NCBI RefSeq assembly: GCF_038397715.1 | Contig: NZ_CP151633.1 | Coordinates: forward strand, 992,001 to 1,056,000 | Direction: 5' to 3' | Length of the DNA: 64,000 bases | Source: Microbacterium sp. LWO14-1.2 | GTDB taxonomy: Bacteria > Actinomycetota > Actinomycetes > Actinomycetales > Microbacteriaceae | In this document: positions 45,401 to 54,821 of the stretch, piece by piece | Layout of the letters: each line of letters begins with the position of its first letter | Position numbering within the stretch: the first letter of the stretch is position 1 | Program-made: the position numbers and the translations under genes | Notes under the pieces: generated by a model | What the model was told of the DNA's origin: nothing | Database searches by the model: none | Seen by the model: the letters and a program-made list of their open reading frames with translations, nothing else

Positions 45401-46230
45401 CCCTTCACCGCTCCCGCGACCATGCCAGCCGACAGACGGCGCTGCACGATGACGAAGAAGATCATGACGGGGACGGTGATGATCGTCGACGCGGCCATGA
45501 TGCTGCCCCAGTCGTTGGCGTAGAGGCCGAAGAACGACTTCAGTCCGATCGACACCGTGTACTGGTCGGTCTGCGCGCCGAGGATCGTCATCGCGAAGAT
45601 GAACTCGTTCCACGCGGTGATGAAGCTGAAGATGCTGGTCGCGACGAGACCCGGCATCACGAGCGGCAGCAGGATCGAGCGGAACATGCGCCACCAGCTC
45701 GCGCCGTCGATGTACGCGGCCTCCTCGAGCTCGACGGGCACCGCGGCGACGAAGCCGCGCAGCATCCAGATGCCGAACGCGAGCGAGAGCGCCACGTACA
45801 CGACCATGAGACCGAGGATGCTGTTGAGCAGCCCGAGGCTCTTGACCTGCAGGAACAGCGGGATGACGAGCGCCTCGAGCGGCACCATCTGGACCACGAG
45901 GATCATCATGAGGATCGTCGTGCGGAACTTGAACTTGAACCGTGCGACCGCGACGGCGGCGAGCAGACACACGAGCGCGCTCACGAGCACGGTCACGAGG
46001 GCCACGATCGCCGAGTTCCGGAGGAAGGTTCCGAATCCGCCCTCGGTGAGGACGAACGCGAAGTTGTCGAACGTGAACTCCTGCGGGAGGAGGGACTGCC
46101 CACCCGACGACGCCTTCTTGTCGAAGGCGCTGGAGACCATCCAGTAGACGGGGAACAGGGTGAAGATCAGGACGGCGGCGACGCCGATCCCGACGCCGAT
46201 GCGCGAGCGGAGCCTGGGGCGCGGGTTCAC
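45397..46230 (-). CDS. Sugar ABC transporter permease (MalG type)
   Basis: A 277-aa six-TM permease with GTG start overlapping the previous permease stop. The EAA loop 'ELEEAAYIDGASWWRMFRSILLPLVMPGL' is a textbook MalG motif. It forms a channel with the MalF-type protein. The ATPase is not encoded here and is probably a shared MsiK-like protein, as in many actinobacterial sugar transporters. Confidence 0.93.
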   Translation of the reverse strand: MNPRPRLRSRIGVGIGVAAVLIFTLFPVYWMVSSAFDKKASSGGQSLLPQEFTFDNFAFVLTEGGFGTFLRNSAIVALVTVLVSALVCLLAAVAVARFKFKFRTTILMMILVVQMVPLEALVIPLFLQVKSLGLLNSILGLMVVYVALSLAFGIWMLRGFVAAVPVELEEAAYIDGASWWRMFRSILLPLVMPGLVATSIFSFITAWNEFIFAMTILGAQTDQYTVSIGLKSFFGLYANDWGSIMAASTIITVPVMIFFVIVQRRLSAGMVAGAVKG

Positions 46231-47204
46231 AGCTCGTCCTCCTTCATGAGCGACCGGATGTAGACGATCGTGATGCCGATGAGCACGAGCGTGAGCAGCA
46301 CGGCGAGCGCCGCACCGAAGCCGTAGCGGTTCTGCCCGAACGACTCCACGTACGACCACACGCCGAGGTTCAGCACCTGCCTGTTGCCTCCCCCACCGCC
46401 CGGCATGAGGTAGACCTGCGCGAACACTTTGAAGTCCCAGATCGTCGACAGGATGATGACGACCGAGAAGACGGGCTTGAGGGTCGGGAAGATGATCTTC
46501 CAGAAGCGCGTCCACGCGTTCGCGCCGTCGAGGGCCGCCGCTTCGAGCATCTCCTTCGAGACGCCGAGCAGACCCGCGAGCACGGTGATCGCGACGAACG
46601 GGAAGCCGTGGTGCACGACGTTCAGCAGCACGATCGCGTAGAACGACCACTGGTTGGTGAACCAGTTCACCGGGTCGTCCATCAGACCGAGGTCGCGCAG
46701 GACCGTGTTGAAGATGCCGCGGTCGGCGTCGAAGATGAAGGTCCAGACGTAGGTGCCGGTGACGGCGGGCATGGCCCACGCGACCATGATGCAGCTGGAG
46801 ACGATGGTGCGCCACACCGGACCGAGGCGCGCGAGCAGCAGGGCCACGAGCGTGCCGACGGCGACCGTGACGAACACGGCGACGGCTGCGAAGCCGACGG
46901 TGTTCGGCAGCACCACCGTCCACAGGGTCGGATTGGTGAGCGCCTCGACGTAGTTCCCGAGGCCGATCCAGTTGCTCTCCCCCGTGTTGATCTCGCGCAG
47001 ACCGTAGTCCTGCAGCGAGTAGATGACCACCTGGACGAGCGGCCAGAGCATGAGCACCGCGAGGATGATCAGCCCGGGAGCGAGAAGGAGCCAGGGGCGA
47101 GCCGTGATCAGCGAGAGGCCTCGCTTCTTCGGCCGGCCGCCGGCCACGGGGGCGGAGCTGGACTCCGCCTCCGTGACCGGCAGTGGCGCGTGCACCATCG
47201 ACAT
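46227..47204 (-). CDS. Sugar ABC transporter permease (MalF type)
   Basis: A 325-aa permease with six main TM segments. The docking loop 'EMLEAAALDGANAWTRFWKIIFPTLKPVF' fits the family. The N terminus is Pro/Ser-rich and cytoplasmic. It sits between the binding lipoprotein and the MalG-type gene with a GTGA overlap to the latter. Imports the sugar delivered by the lipoprotein; likely amino sugars given the GH3 partner. Confidence 0.93.
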   Translation of the reverse strand: MSMVHAPLPVTEAESSSAPVAGGRPKKRGLSLITARPWLLLAPGLIILAVLMLWPLVQVVIYSLQDYGLREINTGESNWIGLGNYVEALTNPTLWTVVLPNTVGFAAVAVFVTVAVGTLVALLLARLGPVWRTIVSSCIMVAWAMPAVTGTYVWTFIFDADRGIFNTVLRDLGLMDDPVNWFTNQWSFYAIVLLNVVHHGFPFVAITVLAGLLGVSKEMLEAAALDGANAWTRFWKIIFPTLKPVFSVVIILSTIWDFKVFAQVYLMPGGGGGNRQVLNLGVWSYVESFGQNRYGFGAALAVLLTLVLIGITIVYIRSLMKEDEL

Positions 47205-47226
47205 GGGGTGATATTGCCTAACTGTC

Positions 47227-48522
47227 TTACTGGTTGAGCAGCTCGGTCATCTCCGCAGCGGCATCCTTCGTCGCCGTGGCGACGTCCTTCTGCCCGCTGA
47301 GGATGGCCTGGATCATGGCGTTGGTCGTCTTCTTGGCCTGGACGGCGCCGAAGTTCGGGGTCACCGGCACGGACGCGCCGCCCTCGACCATCTGCTCCGC
47401 GAACGGAGCGACGAGCGGGTCGGTCGAGGCGAGAGCCTCTTCCATCGCCGACTGGACACCGGGGAAGTAACCGGTCTCGTTCGCCCACTTCTCGGCGAAC
47501 TCGCCCGTGGTCATGAGCTTGACGAACTGCCACGCGAGGTCGGCGTTCTTCGTCGTGTTGAACACCGAGAGGTGCGAGCCGCCGAGCACGGACGGAGCGA
47601 TGCCGCCGTCCTCACCGGGGATCACGGCCGCGCCGATCTTGCCGTCGAGGTCGGGGTTGGCCTCGATGAGGGCCTTGGGGGTCCACGAGCCGGAGAGCAT
47701 CATGGCGACGTTGCCCTGCGTGAAGGCGTCGCGGAGGTCGGTCTCCTTCCACGTGGTCGCACCCGCCGAGGAGAAGCCGTGCTCGGTCGCGAGTCCGGTG
47801 TAGAACTCGATGCCGGCCTGCGACTCCTTGCTGTCGAGCTCGCTGGTCCACTCGCCGCCGTCCTGCGTGGCGACCTCGCCGCCGGCGCCCCAGACCCAGG
47901 GGTAGACCTGGAACTCGGCGTCACCGGGAACCGGGAACGGCAGCATGTCGGGCTTGGCGGCCTTGATGGCGTCACCGGCGGCGACGATGTCGTCCCACGT
48001 CTTCGGAGCCTCGAGGCCGAGCTCCTCGAACACGTCGGTGCGGTAGACGATCGAACGGACGCCCGCGTACCAGGGCATGCCGTACAGCTCGTCGTCGTAG
48101 GTGCCGGCGACCGCGAGGCCCTCGACGAGGTCGTCGCGCAGGCCCTTCTCGGCGTCGACGTACTCGTCGAGCGGCTCGAGCGCGCCCGCGTCGGCGAACT
48201 CGGCCGTCCAGGTGGTGCCGGTCTCGGCGATGTCGGGAGTGGTCCCGCCGGCGATCGAGGTCACGAACCGGTCGTGGGCGTCGGCCCACTGGATCTCCTC
48301 GATCTTGACGGTCGCGCCGGTCTCGTCCTCGAAGGCCTTCGAGACCTCGTCGTAGAAGGCGCTGGAGTCAGGGTTCGTGCCCTTCATGATCCAGACGGTG
48401 AGCTCCTGGCCCTCGCCGTCGACCGCTCCGCCGTTGTCGTCACCGGCTCCGCCGGCGCAGGCCGCCAGGCCCAGGGTGGCCACGGCGCCGAGCGCCACGA
48501 CCGGAAGGATGCGCTTGTGCAT
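47227..48522 (-). CDS. Sugar-binding lipoprotein of ABC transporter (family 1)
   Basis: A 431-aa solute-binding protein with lipobox LAAC (Cys22). The MalE-type pattern includes 'ELTVWIMKGTNPDSSAFYDEV', 'GVRSIVYRTDVFEELGLEAPKTWDDI' and 'GSHLSVFNTTKNADLAWQFVKLMTT'. The start at 48522 has GGAGA nearby; an in-frame GTG/ATG upstream would add a basic extension. First gene of the operon that ends with the NagZ-like gene. Substrate inferred as amino-sugar oligomer. Confidence 0.93.
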   Translation of the reverse strand: MHKRILPVVALGAVATLGLAACAGGAGDDNGGAVDGEGQELTVWIMKGTNPDSSAFYDEVSKAFEDETGATVKIEEIQWADAHDRFVTSIAGGTTPDIAETGTTWTAEFADAGALEPLDEYVDAEKGLRDDLVEGLAVAGTYDDELYGMPWYAGVRSIVYRTDVFEELGLEAPKTWDDIVAAGDAIKAAKPDMLPFPVPGDAEFQVYPWVWGAGGEVATQDGGEWTSELDSKESQAGIEFYTGLATEHGFSSAGATTWKETDLRDAFTQGNVAMMLSGSWTPKALIEANPDLDGKIGAAVIPGEDGGIAPSVLGGSHLSVFNTTKNADLAWQFVKLMTTGEFAEKWANETGYFPGVQSAMEEALASTDPLVAPFAEQMVEGGASVPVTPNFGAVQAKKTTNAMIQAILSGQKDVATATKDAAAEMTELLNQ

Positions 48523-48679
48523 CAGGGATCTCCTCTTTGAACGTCCTGGCGGCATCGGGTGCTGCCTACCACGTAGGAAAAAGTATTCACGACTAACTAA
48601 TTACCTGCAAGTTATTCTCGGAAACGTCATGCACCCGTAACATCGGGCTTCGTCAGGCTCGCCGGGTAGGCTCTGCCGC

Positions 48680-49948
48680 ATGCCAGGCGCCCTCGACGAC
48701 ACGAGAAGATCGACCGTCGCACGCCATGCGACCCTGCCGACGCCTACGGCACTCTCATCCTTCCTGAAGATCCTGGGCATCTCGCTCAGCGTGCTTCTGG
48801 TATCGGCGATCGCCGTCGGCGGGTTCGTGGCGGCCGACATCCTCAACCGCACCGGCGACGGCGCCGTCGCTCTCGAGGACGGCGCCGACGCCGCTCCGCC
48901 CGCGCTCGGGGCCTATCCCGACGACCAGGCGTTCAGCATCCTCGTCGTCGGCACCGACGAATGCGGCGAGATCACCACCCAGCTGCTCGGCGAGCGGTGC
49001 GAGGAGGCGGACGGGGGCATCCGCAACGACGTCAACCTGCTGGTGCACGTCTCAGCAGCACCCCGCAACGTCACCGTCGTGTCGTTCCCCCGCGACCTCA
49101 TGGTGCGCGTCCCCGAGTGCACGCGGGAGGACGGATCGACCGCCTCGTCGATGTCGAAGGCGCCCCTGAACTCCCTGTTCGACCACGCCGGCGTCTCGTG
49201 CATCGCGAAGACCATCACCGACCTCAGCGACATCCCGATCGAGTTCGCCGCGAAGATCAGCTTCGACGGCGTGATCGAGATCACGGACGCGATCGGCGGC
49301 GTCGAGGTGTGCGTCGCAGGCGAGGGGATCCGCGACCGGCAGGCCGGCATCGACCTGCCCGTCGGCACGCACACCGTCTCGGGCGCCGATGCGCTCGCCT
49401 TCATCCGCACGCGGCACGGTGTCGGCGACGAGAGCGACCTCGCCCGCATCTCGAACCAGCAGCAGTACATGTCACGGCTCGCGAAGAAGATCCTCAGCGC
49501 CGAGACCCTGACCGATCCGGCGACCGTGCTGCGGCTCGCCAACACGGTCGCCGACAACATCGTCCCGAGTCAGTCGCTGAACAACCCGCTGACACTCAGC
49601 CAGCTCGCGCTCGCCCTCAAGGACGTGCGGTTCTCGGACTTCGTGTTCGTGCAGTACCCGAACCTCGACGACCCCGACAACCCCGGCGTGAAGGTGATCC
49701 CCGACGAGTCGGCCGCCGCGCCGCTCTGGGCGGCGCTCGCGGCAGGCGAGCCGGTCTCGCTGTCCGGCGACGTGGCGACGAACTCGGGGGTCGAGCTCGC
49801 CGACCCGGCCCCGACCGAGGAAGCCCCGACCGAGGAATCCCCGGCCACGCCCGCTCCGACCGAGGCTCCGAGGGTGACGCTGCCGCCCGAGATCTCGGGG
49901 CAGAGCGTCGATCAGGAGACCTGCTCGAACGGCAACCAGTCCCGCTGA
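48680..49948 (+). CDS. LytR-CpsA-Psr (LCP) family glycopolymer ligase
   Basis: A 422-aa protein with one TM near 28-52 and an extracellular LCP domain (about 95-330). Motifs include 'FSILVVGTD', 'DVNLLVHVSAAPRNVTVVSFPRDLMVRVPEC' and 'ALAFIRTRHGVGDESDLAR', the Arg/Asp network that holds polyprenyl phosphate. It attaches secondary polymers to peptidoglycan. A Pro/Glu/Thr-rich tail follows. Divergent from the sugar operon with 157 bases between. Confidence 0.92.
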   Translation: MPGALDDTRRSTVARHATLPTPTALSSFLKILGISLSVLLVSAIAVGGFVAADILNRTGDGAVALEDGADAAPPALGAYPDDQAFSILVVGTDECGEITTQLLGERCEEADGGIRNDVNLLVHVSAAPRNVTVVSFPRDLMVRVPECTREDGSTASSMSKAPLNSLFDHAGVSCIAKTITDLSDIPIEFAAKISFDGVIEITDAIGGVEVCVAGEGIRDRQAGIDLPVGTHTVSGADALAFIRTRHGVGDESDLARISNQQQYMSRLAKKILSAETLTDPATVLRLANTVADNIVPSQSLNNPLTLSQLALALKDVRFSDFVFVQYPNLDDPDNPGVKVIPDESAAAPLWAALAAGEPVSLSGDVATNSGVELADPAPTEEAPTEESPATPAPTEAPRVTLPPEISGQSVDQETCSNGNQSR

Positions 49949-49979
49949 CCCCGCTCGCACGAGCGCGTAGTCTCGGAGC

Positions 49980-50840
49980 ATGGGCAGGACGAGAGCGCGC
50001 GACACCGAGCACCCGCAGGCCCGTCTCGACCACGGCGGCATCGCCCGCATCATCCCCTCCGACTTCACGAGCGGGTTCGAACTCATCGTCGACGACACCC
50101 CGCAGTCGCACGTCGACCTCGACGACCCCACCCACCTGCACTTCGAGTACATCGTGCGGATGGGGGCGGTCATCGATCAGCTGCCCGAAGGACCTCTCAC
50201 CGCCGTGCACCTCGGCGCGGGCGCGCTGACGATCCCGCGCTACGTCGCCGCCACTCGGCCGGGGTCCCGGCAGCAGGTGATCGAGCTCGAGGCGCCGCTC
50301 GCGTCCCTCGTGCGCGAGCACCTCCCTCTCCCCCGCGATGCCGCGATCCGGGTGCGCATCGGCGACGCGAGGGAAGGGGTCGGCCGTCTGCCCGCCGCTC
50401 TGCAGGGGTCGTGCGATCTCGTCGTCTCCGACGTCTACTCCGGCGCGCAGACACCCGCCCACCTCACGAGCGTCGAGTTCTACCGCGAACTGCGCGCCCT
50501 GCTCGCGCCGACGGGGGTGCTCCTCGTGAACGTCGCCGACGGGCCGGGTCTCGCCTTCGCGCGCCGGCAGGTCGCGACGATCTCCGAGGTGCTGCCGGAG
50601 ATTGGCATCCTCGCCGACACCCAGGTGCTCAAGGGGCGCCGCTTCGGCAACCTCGTGATCGCGGCGTCCGCCTCCCCCCTCCCGACGGAGTGGCTGCCGC
50701 GCCTGCTCGCCGCCGGTCCGCATCCGGCGAAGATCGCTCAGGGCGCCGAGGTGGCGGCCTTCATCCAGGGCGCACGCGTCGTGACGGACGCGGATGCCGT
50801 GGCCTCGCCGCGTCCGGACGCCTCGCTCTTCCTGCGCTGA
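49980..50840 (+). CDS. Spermidine synthase-like (spermine/spermidine synthase fold) protein
   Basis: A 286-aa Rossmann-fold protein. It has 'AVHLGAGALTIPRYVAATRPGSRQQVIELEAPL' (nucleotide or aminopropyl donor site) and 'CDLVVSDVYSGAQTPAHLTSVEFYRELRALL', matching the spermidine synthase-like family. The full catalytic set of true spermidine synthases is not clearly kept. It may be a methyltransferase or polyamine enzyme. It lies 31 bases after the LCP gene. Confidence 0.78.
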   Translation: MGRTRARDTEHPQARLDHGGIARIIPSDFTSGFELIVDDTPQSHVDLDDPTHLHFEYIVRMGAVIDQLPEGPLTAVHLGAGALTIPRYVAATRPGSRQQVIELEAPLASLVREHLPLPRDAAIRVRIGDAREGVGRLPAALQGSCDLVVSDVYSGAQTPAHLTSVEFYRELRALLAPTGVLLVNVADGPGLAFARRQVATISEVLPEIGILADTQVLKGRRFGNLVIAASASPLPTEWLPRLLAAGPHPAKIAQGAEVAAFIQGARVVTDADAVASPRPDASLFLR

Positions 50841-50941
50841 GCATCGACCACGCGATCGGATGCGGCGACTCGGGGCGTGCCGCCCCGGCTGGCGCGCCGA
50901 CGGAGGGCACACTGGTCGGGGGATGCTGCGAGAGGAGAGCA

Positions 50942-51469
50942 ATGAGTTTCATCCGTGGATACGACCACGAGAGTCTTCGCGAACTGGTCGATCTCGATGA
51001 ATGCGCGGCACGCCTGGAGGAGATCTCCGACCAGCGCAGCCTTCCCGCCCTGCTGGAGCGGGTGTGGCTGCTGAAGGTGCTGAATCGCCTCGACGATGCG
51101 CTCGCCGTCGCCGACGAGACCGTGCGGCAGGCCCGCATGGCCGGCACGCGCAAGGACGTGCTGCGCGCCCGCGTGCTGCACGCGACCGTGCTGCAGCATC
51201 GTCGAGCCCACGCCGCCGCCGAGCAGGAGCTGGCGACGTGCGCGACCGAGGCGGAGGGTCAGCGGTGGTTGTCGATCGCGGCGTTCGCGTACCACCACCA
51301 CGGGCGCAACGCCTATGAGGCCGGCGACTACGACACGGCGCGCGAGAGCTTCAAGCAGTCGCTCTTCCTGCGTCGCGAGGCGGGCGCCGACGACCGCGAG
51401 CTCGAGACCGTGCTGCTCGCCATCGAGGCCGCCGAACGCCGTCGCTCGTCGGAGCTGCTCGCGGGCTGA
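50942..51469 (+). CDS. Tetratricopeptide-like repeat protein, 175 aa
   Basis: A helical protein with TPR-like helix pairs ('LPALLERVWLLKVLNRLDDALAVADETVRQAR', 'AFAYHHHGRNAYEAGDYDTARESFKQSLFLRREAG'). Likely a protein-interaction module; no catalytic motif. An AGAGGAG site precedes the ATG at 50942. It is common in Microbacteriaceae next to SprT-like genes. The partner is unknown. Confidence 0.75.
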   Translation: MSFIRGYDHESLRELVDLDECAARLEEISDQRSLPALLERVWLLKVLNRLDDALAVADETVRQARMAGTRKDVLRARVLHATVLQHRRAHAAAEQELATCATEAEGQRWLSIAAFAYHHHGRNAYEAGDYDTARESFKQSLFLRREAGADDRELETVLLAIEAAERRRSSELLAG

Positions 51470-51560
51470 CCCCGGTCGGCCTTCGGCGGAAGGATGCCGT
51501 GCGGAGGCGTCCGCGTGCGGATGCCGCCTCGATGTCGGTGGCATGGCTTAGCCTGAGCGC

Positions 51561-52049
51561 ATGGCGGAACTTGACCGGGTGCGCGTCTGGGGCGAAGCAC
51601 TCATCTCGATGCATCTCGACGACAGCTGGTCGTTCGGGTTCGACCATGCGAAACGTCGCGCCGGCCAGTGCGACTACTCGAAGAAGCGCATCACGGTATC
51701 GCGGTACCTGGCGGCCCGGTTCGACGACGACGAGATCCATCAGGTGCTGCTGCACGAGGTCGCCCATGCCCTCGCAGGTCACGCTGCCGCGCACGGCCCC
51801 GTCTGGAAGCGCGTGGCGCGCGATCTCGGTTACGTCGGCGGCACCACGCACCACGGCGAGACCGCCGTGGAACTCGCACCGTGGGTGGGGCGGTGCCCTG
51901 CCGGGCATGTGACGTACCGGCACCGGCGCCCGTCGCGCGCGACGTCGTGCGCCCGGTGCTCACGCACGTTCGACGCCCGGCACCTCTTCTCCTGGACCCG
52001 GCGCGAGATCACCGCCGACACGCGGCTCGCGGCGCAGATGTCGCGCTGA
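51561..52049 (+). CDS. SprT-like zinc metalloprotein
   Basis: A 162-aa protein with the SprT zinc motif HEVAHALAGH at 65-74 and a C-terminal zinc ribbon ('GRCPAGH' and 'TSCARCSRTF'). SprT-like proteins share the fold of SPRTN/Wss1 proteases, and the bacterial ones may bind nucleic acid or act in protein repair. The catalytic Glu66 is present. No signal peptide. It lies between a TPR gene and the convergent DUF3054 gene. Confidence 0.85.
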   Translation: MAELDRVRVWGEALISMHLDDSWSFGFDHAKRRAGQCDYSKKRITVSRYLAARFDDDEIHQVLLHEVAHALAGHAAAHGPVWKRVARDLGYVGGTTHHGETAVELAPWVGRCPAGHVTYRHRRPSRATSCARCSRTFDARHLFSWTRREITADTRLAAQMSR

Positions 52050-52069
52050 ACCGGGAGCAGATCGCCGCT

Positions 52070-52582
52070 TCAGTCGCGACGCAGCTCGGGGTCCTCGTCG
52101 GCGACGTCGTCATCCGAGACATCCGTCGCACCAGGTTCCTGCGCGTCATCGTCACCGTGCGCGGCCGGCGTGGGATCGCCGCCGGGTGACTGGTCGTCGA
52201 CCTCGCGCTCTGCGGCCGCCCGCGCCGTCGACCGGCGACGCAGCACCGCCGCGACCGCACGCCATCCCACGAGAAGCAGTCCGAGGACGAGCGTCGCGAC
52301 GATGATGAATGCGACCTGCGCCGTGTCGCCCGAGACGACGCGCAGGAGCATGCCGCCGACGACCGTCACCACCCACACCACGGCGCCCCACGCCAACGAC
52401 CACGGGCGCCGAGGGCGACCGGGTAGCAGTGCCGCCACGAGATGCCCGAGCAGCAGCGCCACGAGGAACGGCCAGGCCGTGACGAGGAAGCCCGCGGCAT
52501 CCTCCTGATGACTCGCTCGCCCGATCACGGCGAAGACGAGCACGAACACGGCGTCGAGGATGAAGGCGGGGACGAACCTCAT
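52070..52582 (-). CDS. DUF3054 membrane protein
   Basis: A 170-aa protein with about four TM segments in the first 120 residues ('FILDAVFVLVFAVIGRASHQ', 'GFLVTAWPFLVALLLGHLVAALL', 'SLAWGAVVWVVTVVGGMLLR') and an acidic cytoplasmic tail. The 'GRASH' motif after the first TM is the mark of DUF3054, of unknown function. The C-terminal Asp-rich tail is longer than usual. Confidence 0.82.
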   Translation of the reverse strand: MRFVPAFILDAVFVLVFAVIGRASHQEDAAGFLVTAWPFLVALLLGHLVAALLPGRPRRPWSLAWGAVVWVVTVVGGMLLRVVSGDTAQVAFIIVATLVLGLLLVGWRAVAAVLRRRSTARAAAEREVDDQSPGGDPTPAAHGDDDAQEPGATDVSDDDVADEDPELRRD

Positions 52583-52623
52583 GCCACGACCCTACGACCA
52601 GGGCGGCTGATCGGTCGCGAGAC

Positions 52624-53280
52624 TCACGCGAAGGCGACGAACACCCCGTCGCGGAGCACCGGGACCGCGTCGATCGCGTCGAGTTCGGCGGCGTCCGTCG
52701 CCGTGGTCGGCGTCAGTCCCGCCGCCGTCATGCGGTCGGTGGCGGGCACGCCGTCGGCGATCTCGCGCGCCGACCCGCTCGCACTCAGCATGTGACGCAG
52801 CGCGCGGCGGAGAGCGCGGAAGCCCTCGGCTGCGACTGCGGCATCCGGGGCGGTGTGGTCGATGCCGAGATCGGTGAGAGCGGCGATCACCGCACCTGCT
52901 CCGAGGTGATCCTCCACGGCGAAGCGAAGGCCTCCGGTGCTGTCGAGCTCGCCCGCCGCGATCACGGCGACCGAGGTGCGCGCCTGGCGTCGCTCCTGTT
53001 CGACGGCGATCGCCCGCGCGACGGCACCCGCGTTGCGCACGCTGCCGAGGAGCACCGTCGCCCCCTCCGCCGCAGCGGCCACAGCGGCGCCGTTGCGAGA
53101 CCACTCCCCCGCGTCGGTGAGAGACACGGTGGCGCCGGCGGCGACGGCATCCGCCACCGTCGACGAGAAGCGCAGCACGTCGACCACCACGACGACGTCG
53201 GCTGCGGCCAGCCGTCCGAGGCCCTCGACGCCCCAGTCGAGGCGCACCTGATACGTGGACTGGTCGAAGGGAGTCGGCAT
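52624..53280 (-). CDS. comB: ComB-like 2-phosphosulfolactate phosphatase family protein
   Basis: A 218-aa protein. The ComB hallmark 'VVVVDVLRFSSTVADAVAAGATV' is present at about 29-52, and 'LLGSVRNAGAVA' follows the usual order. ComB makes sulfolactate in coenzyme M synthesis in methanogens, but actinobacterial homologues have an unknown substrate. It stands alone, with a terminator between it and the ABC permease gene. Confidence 0.75.
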   Translation of the reverse strand: MPTPFDQSTYQVRLDWGVEGLGRLAAADVVVVVDVLRFSSTVADAVAAGATVSLTDAGEWSRNGAAVAAAAEGATVLLGSVRNAGAVARAIAVEQERRQARTSVAVIAAGELDSTGGLRFAVEDHLGAGAVIAALTDLGIDHTAPDAAVAAEGFRALRRALRHMLSASGSAREIADGVPATDRMTAAGLTPTTATDAAELDAIDAVPVLRDGVFVAFA

Positions 53281-53301
53281 CCGTCCAGCCTAGGGCGCGA
53301 C

Positions 53302-53336
53302 GTCGCCCTCGCCCTCCGGCGGAGGGCGAGGGTGAC
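53302..53336 (-). terminator. Terminator after ABC exporter operon
   Basis: A near-perfect long hairpin (GTCGCCCTCGCCCTCC with GGAGGGCGAGGGTGAC, one G-T pair) with a very short loop. It lies just after the stop of the permease gene. Confidence 0.75.
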
Positions 53337-53348
53337 GGAAGATGACGC

Positions 53349-54821
53349 TCAGTCGGCGGTGAGCGCCTCGACCGGAGCCACCCGGGTCGCGAGCCTGGTC
53401 GGCGCCGCAGCCGCGACGAGGGTCAGCACGGCCGTCGCGACGACGATGATGACGATCGGGAGCCACGGCACGTGCGGCGCGACCAGCCCTGCCGGGGCGA
53501 AGTCGGGGTACGTCGGCACCGAGCCCAGCAGGGACTGCGCGGCGATCCAGCCGTAGACCACGCCGAGCACGAGCCCGGTGAGGGTCGCGGCGACCGTGAT
53601 GTGCGTCGCCTCGAGCAGCACCATGCGCCGAACCTGGCGGTTGGACAGCCCGATCGACCGCAGCAGGCCGAGTTCGCGGCGGCGCTGCACGACACCGATC
53701 GTCAGCAGGTTCACGAGGCCGACCGCGGCGATCACGGCCGACACCGCGACGAGCACCATCATGACGCCGGCGAAAGCGTCGAACGGGGCGAAGAACTCGG
53801 GCGGCACGTCTCCGCCCGACTGGCCGATCATCATCTGCTTGACCGACTCCAGGGCGACGGCGAACATCGTGACGAGGGTCACGCCCATGACCACGCCGAT
53901 CGCCATGCGCGACGACCGCTCGGGATACCGGAGGGCGTTCTCGGCGGCGAGGCGGGCGGTGGCGCTCGACCCGAACATCCGGCCGACCAGTCGCAGCACG
54001 GGCGGCATGAACAGCACGGAGCCGGTCGCGAGGCCGGTGAACGAGAGGACTCCGCCGAAGAACGCCACGACGACGCCGAGTGGGTGCAGCAACCCCAGAC
54101 CGACACCGGCGGCCAGCAGAAGGGCACCCGTGACGAGCAGGATCCAGGCGCCGATGTGGCGGCTCGGACGCGAGACCTCGTCGTGCGAGCGCTCGACGGA
54201 CCCGCCGATCGCCTGCAGCGGCGTGACGGTGAGCACCCGACGCGACCCTGCCCAGGCAGCCGCCCACGTCGTGAGCGCGACGCCGACGACGGGAAGGGCC
54301 ATGAAGGGCTGTGCCAGCGTGAAGTCCTGGGGCGTGGTCCCGATCAGCTGGGATCCGATCTGCACGCCCAGCGCGGCGAGGCCGACGCCGGCGACGAGCC
54401 CGATGACCGCGCCGATCACGCCGACGATGAGGCCCTGCCTGCCGACCTCCGAGCGCTGCGACCGCGCCGATGCGCCGATCAGGCGCATGAGGGCGATCTG
54501 ACGCGTGCGCCCCGCGATGATCGTCGAGAACGCGTTGGCGGTGACGATCGCCGCGACGTACATCGCGACGCCCGTGAGCAGGACGGAGAGGATGCCGACG
54601 ACGAGGGCGAGGCTGTCGCTGTCGCCGATGAACGGGTCGGCCTGCAGCACGGCGCCGAGGTAGGCGGTCGTCTCGACGAGCACGACGCCGAACCCCGCCG
54701 ACAGCGCGGCGACGAGGACGCTCGCACCCATGCCGCGGTCGCGGAGCCAGGCGAGGCGCGGTCCGGTGGCCGACGTCTCGGGGACGATGGTGTGCGTGAG
54801 CGGCTCTGCCACGGCGGTCAT
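53349..54821 (-). CDS. FtsX/MacB-type ABC transporter permease
   Basis: A 490-aa protein with two copies of the four-TM FtsX-like permease domain and an outer loop in each. The 'TRQIALMRLIGASARSQRSEV' and 'RRRELGLLRSIGLSNRQVRRM' segments are the coupling loops. With the ATPase upstream it makes an exporter or mechanotransducing complex (LolCDE, MacB or BceAB type). Next to a two-component system, a role in antimicrobial peptide or envelope-stress response is likely but not proved. Confidence 0.92.
   Translation of the reverse strand: MTAVAEPLTHTIVPETSATGPRLAWLRDRGMGASVLVAALSAGFGVVLVETTAYLGAVLQADPFIGDSDSLALVVGILSVLLTGVAMYVAAIVTANAFSTIIAGRTRQIALMRLIGASARSQRSEVGRQGLIVGVIGAVIGLVAGVGLAALGVQIGSQLIGTTPQDFTLAQPFMALPVVGVALTTWAAAWAGSRRVLTVTPLQAIGGSVERSHDEVSRPSRHIGAWILLVTGALLLAAGVGLGLLHPLGVVVAFFGGVLSFTGLATGSVLFMPPVLRLVGRMFGSSATARLAAENALRYPERSSRMAIGVVMGVTLVTMFAVALESVKQMMIGQSGGDVPPEFFAPFDAFAGVMMVLVAVSAVIAAVGLVNLLTIGVVQRRRELGLLRSIGLSNRQVRRMVLLEATHITVAATLTGLVLGVVYGWIAAQSLLGSVPTYPDFAPAGLVAPHVPWLPIVIIVVATAVLTLVAAAAPTRLATRVAPVEALTAD

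Noticed and set aside
48530..48640. LacI- or DasR-type operator upstream of the sugar-binding gene
   Set aside because: The AT-rich region has short partial repeats (TTAGTTAG, GAAAAAGTATTC) but no convincing long palindrome.
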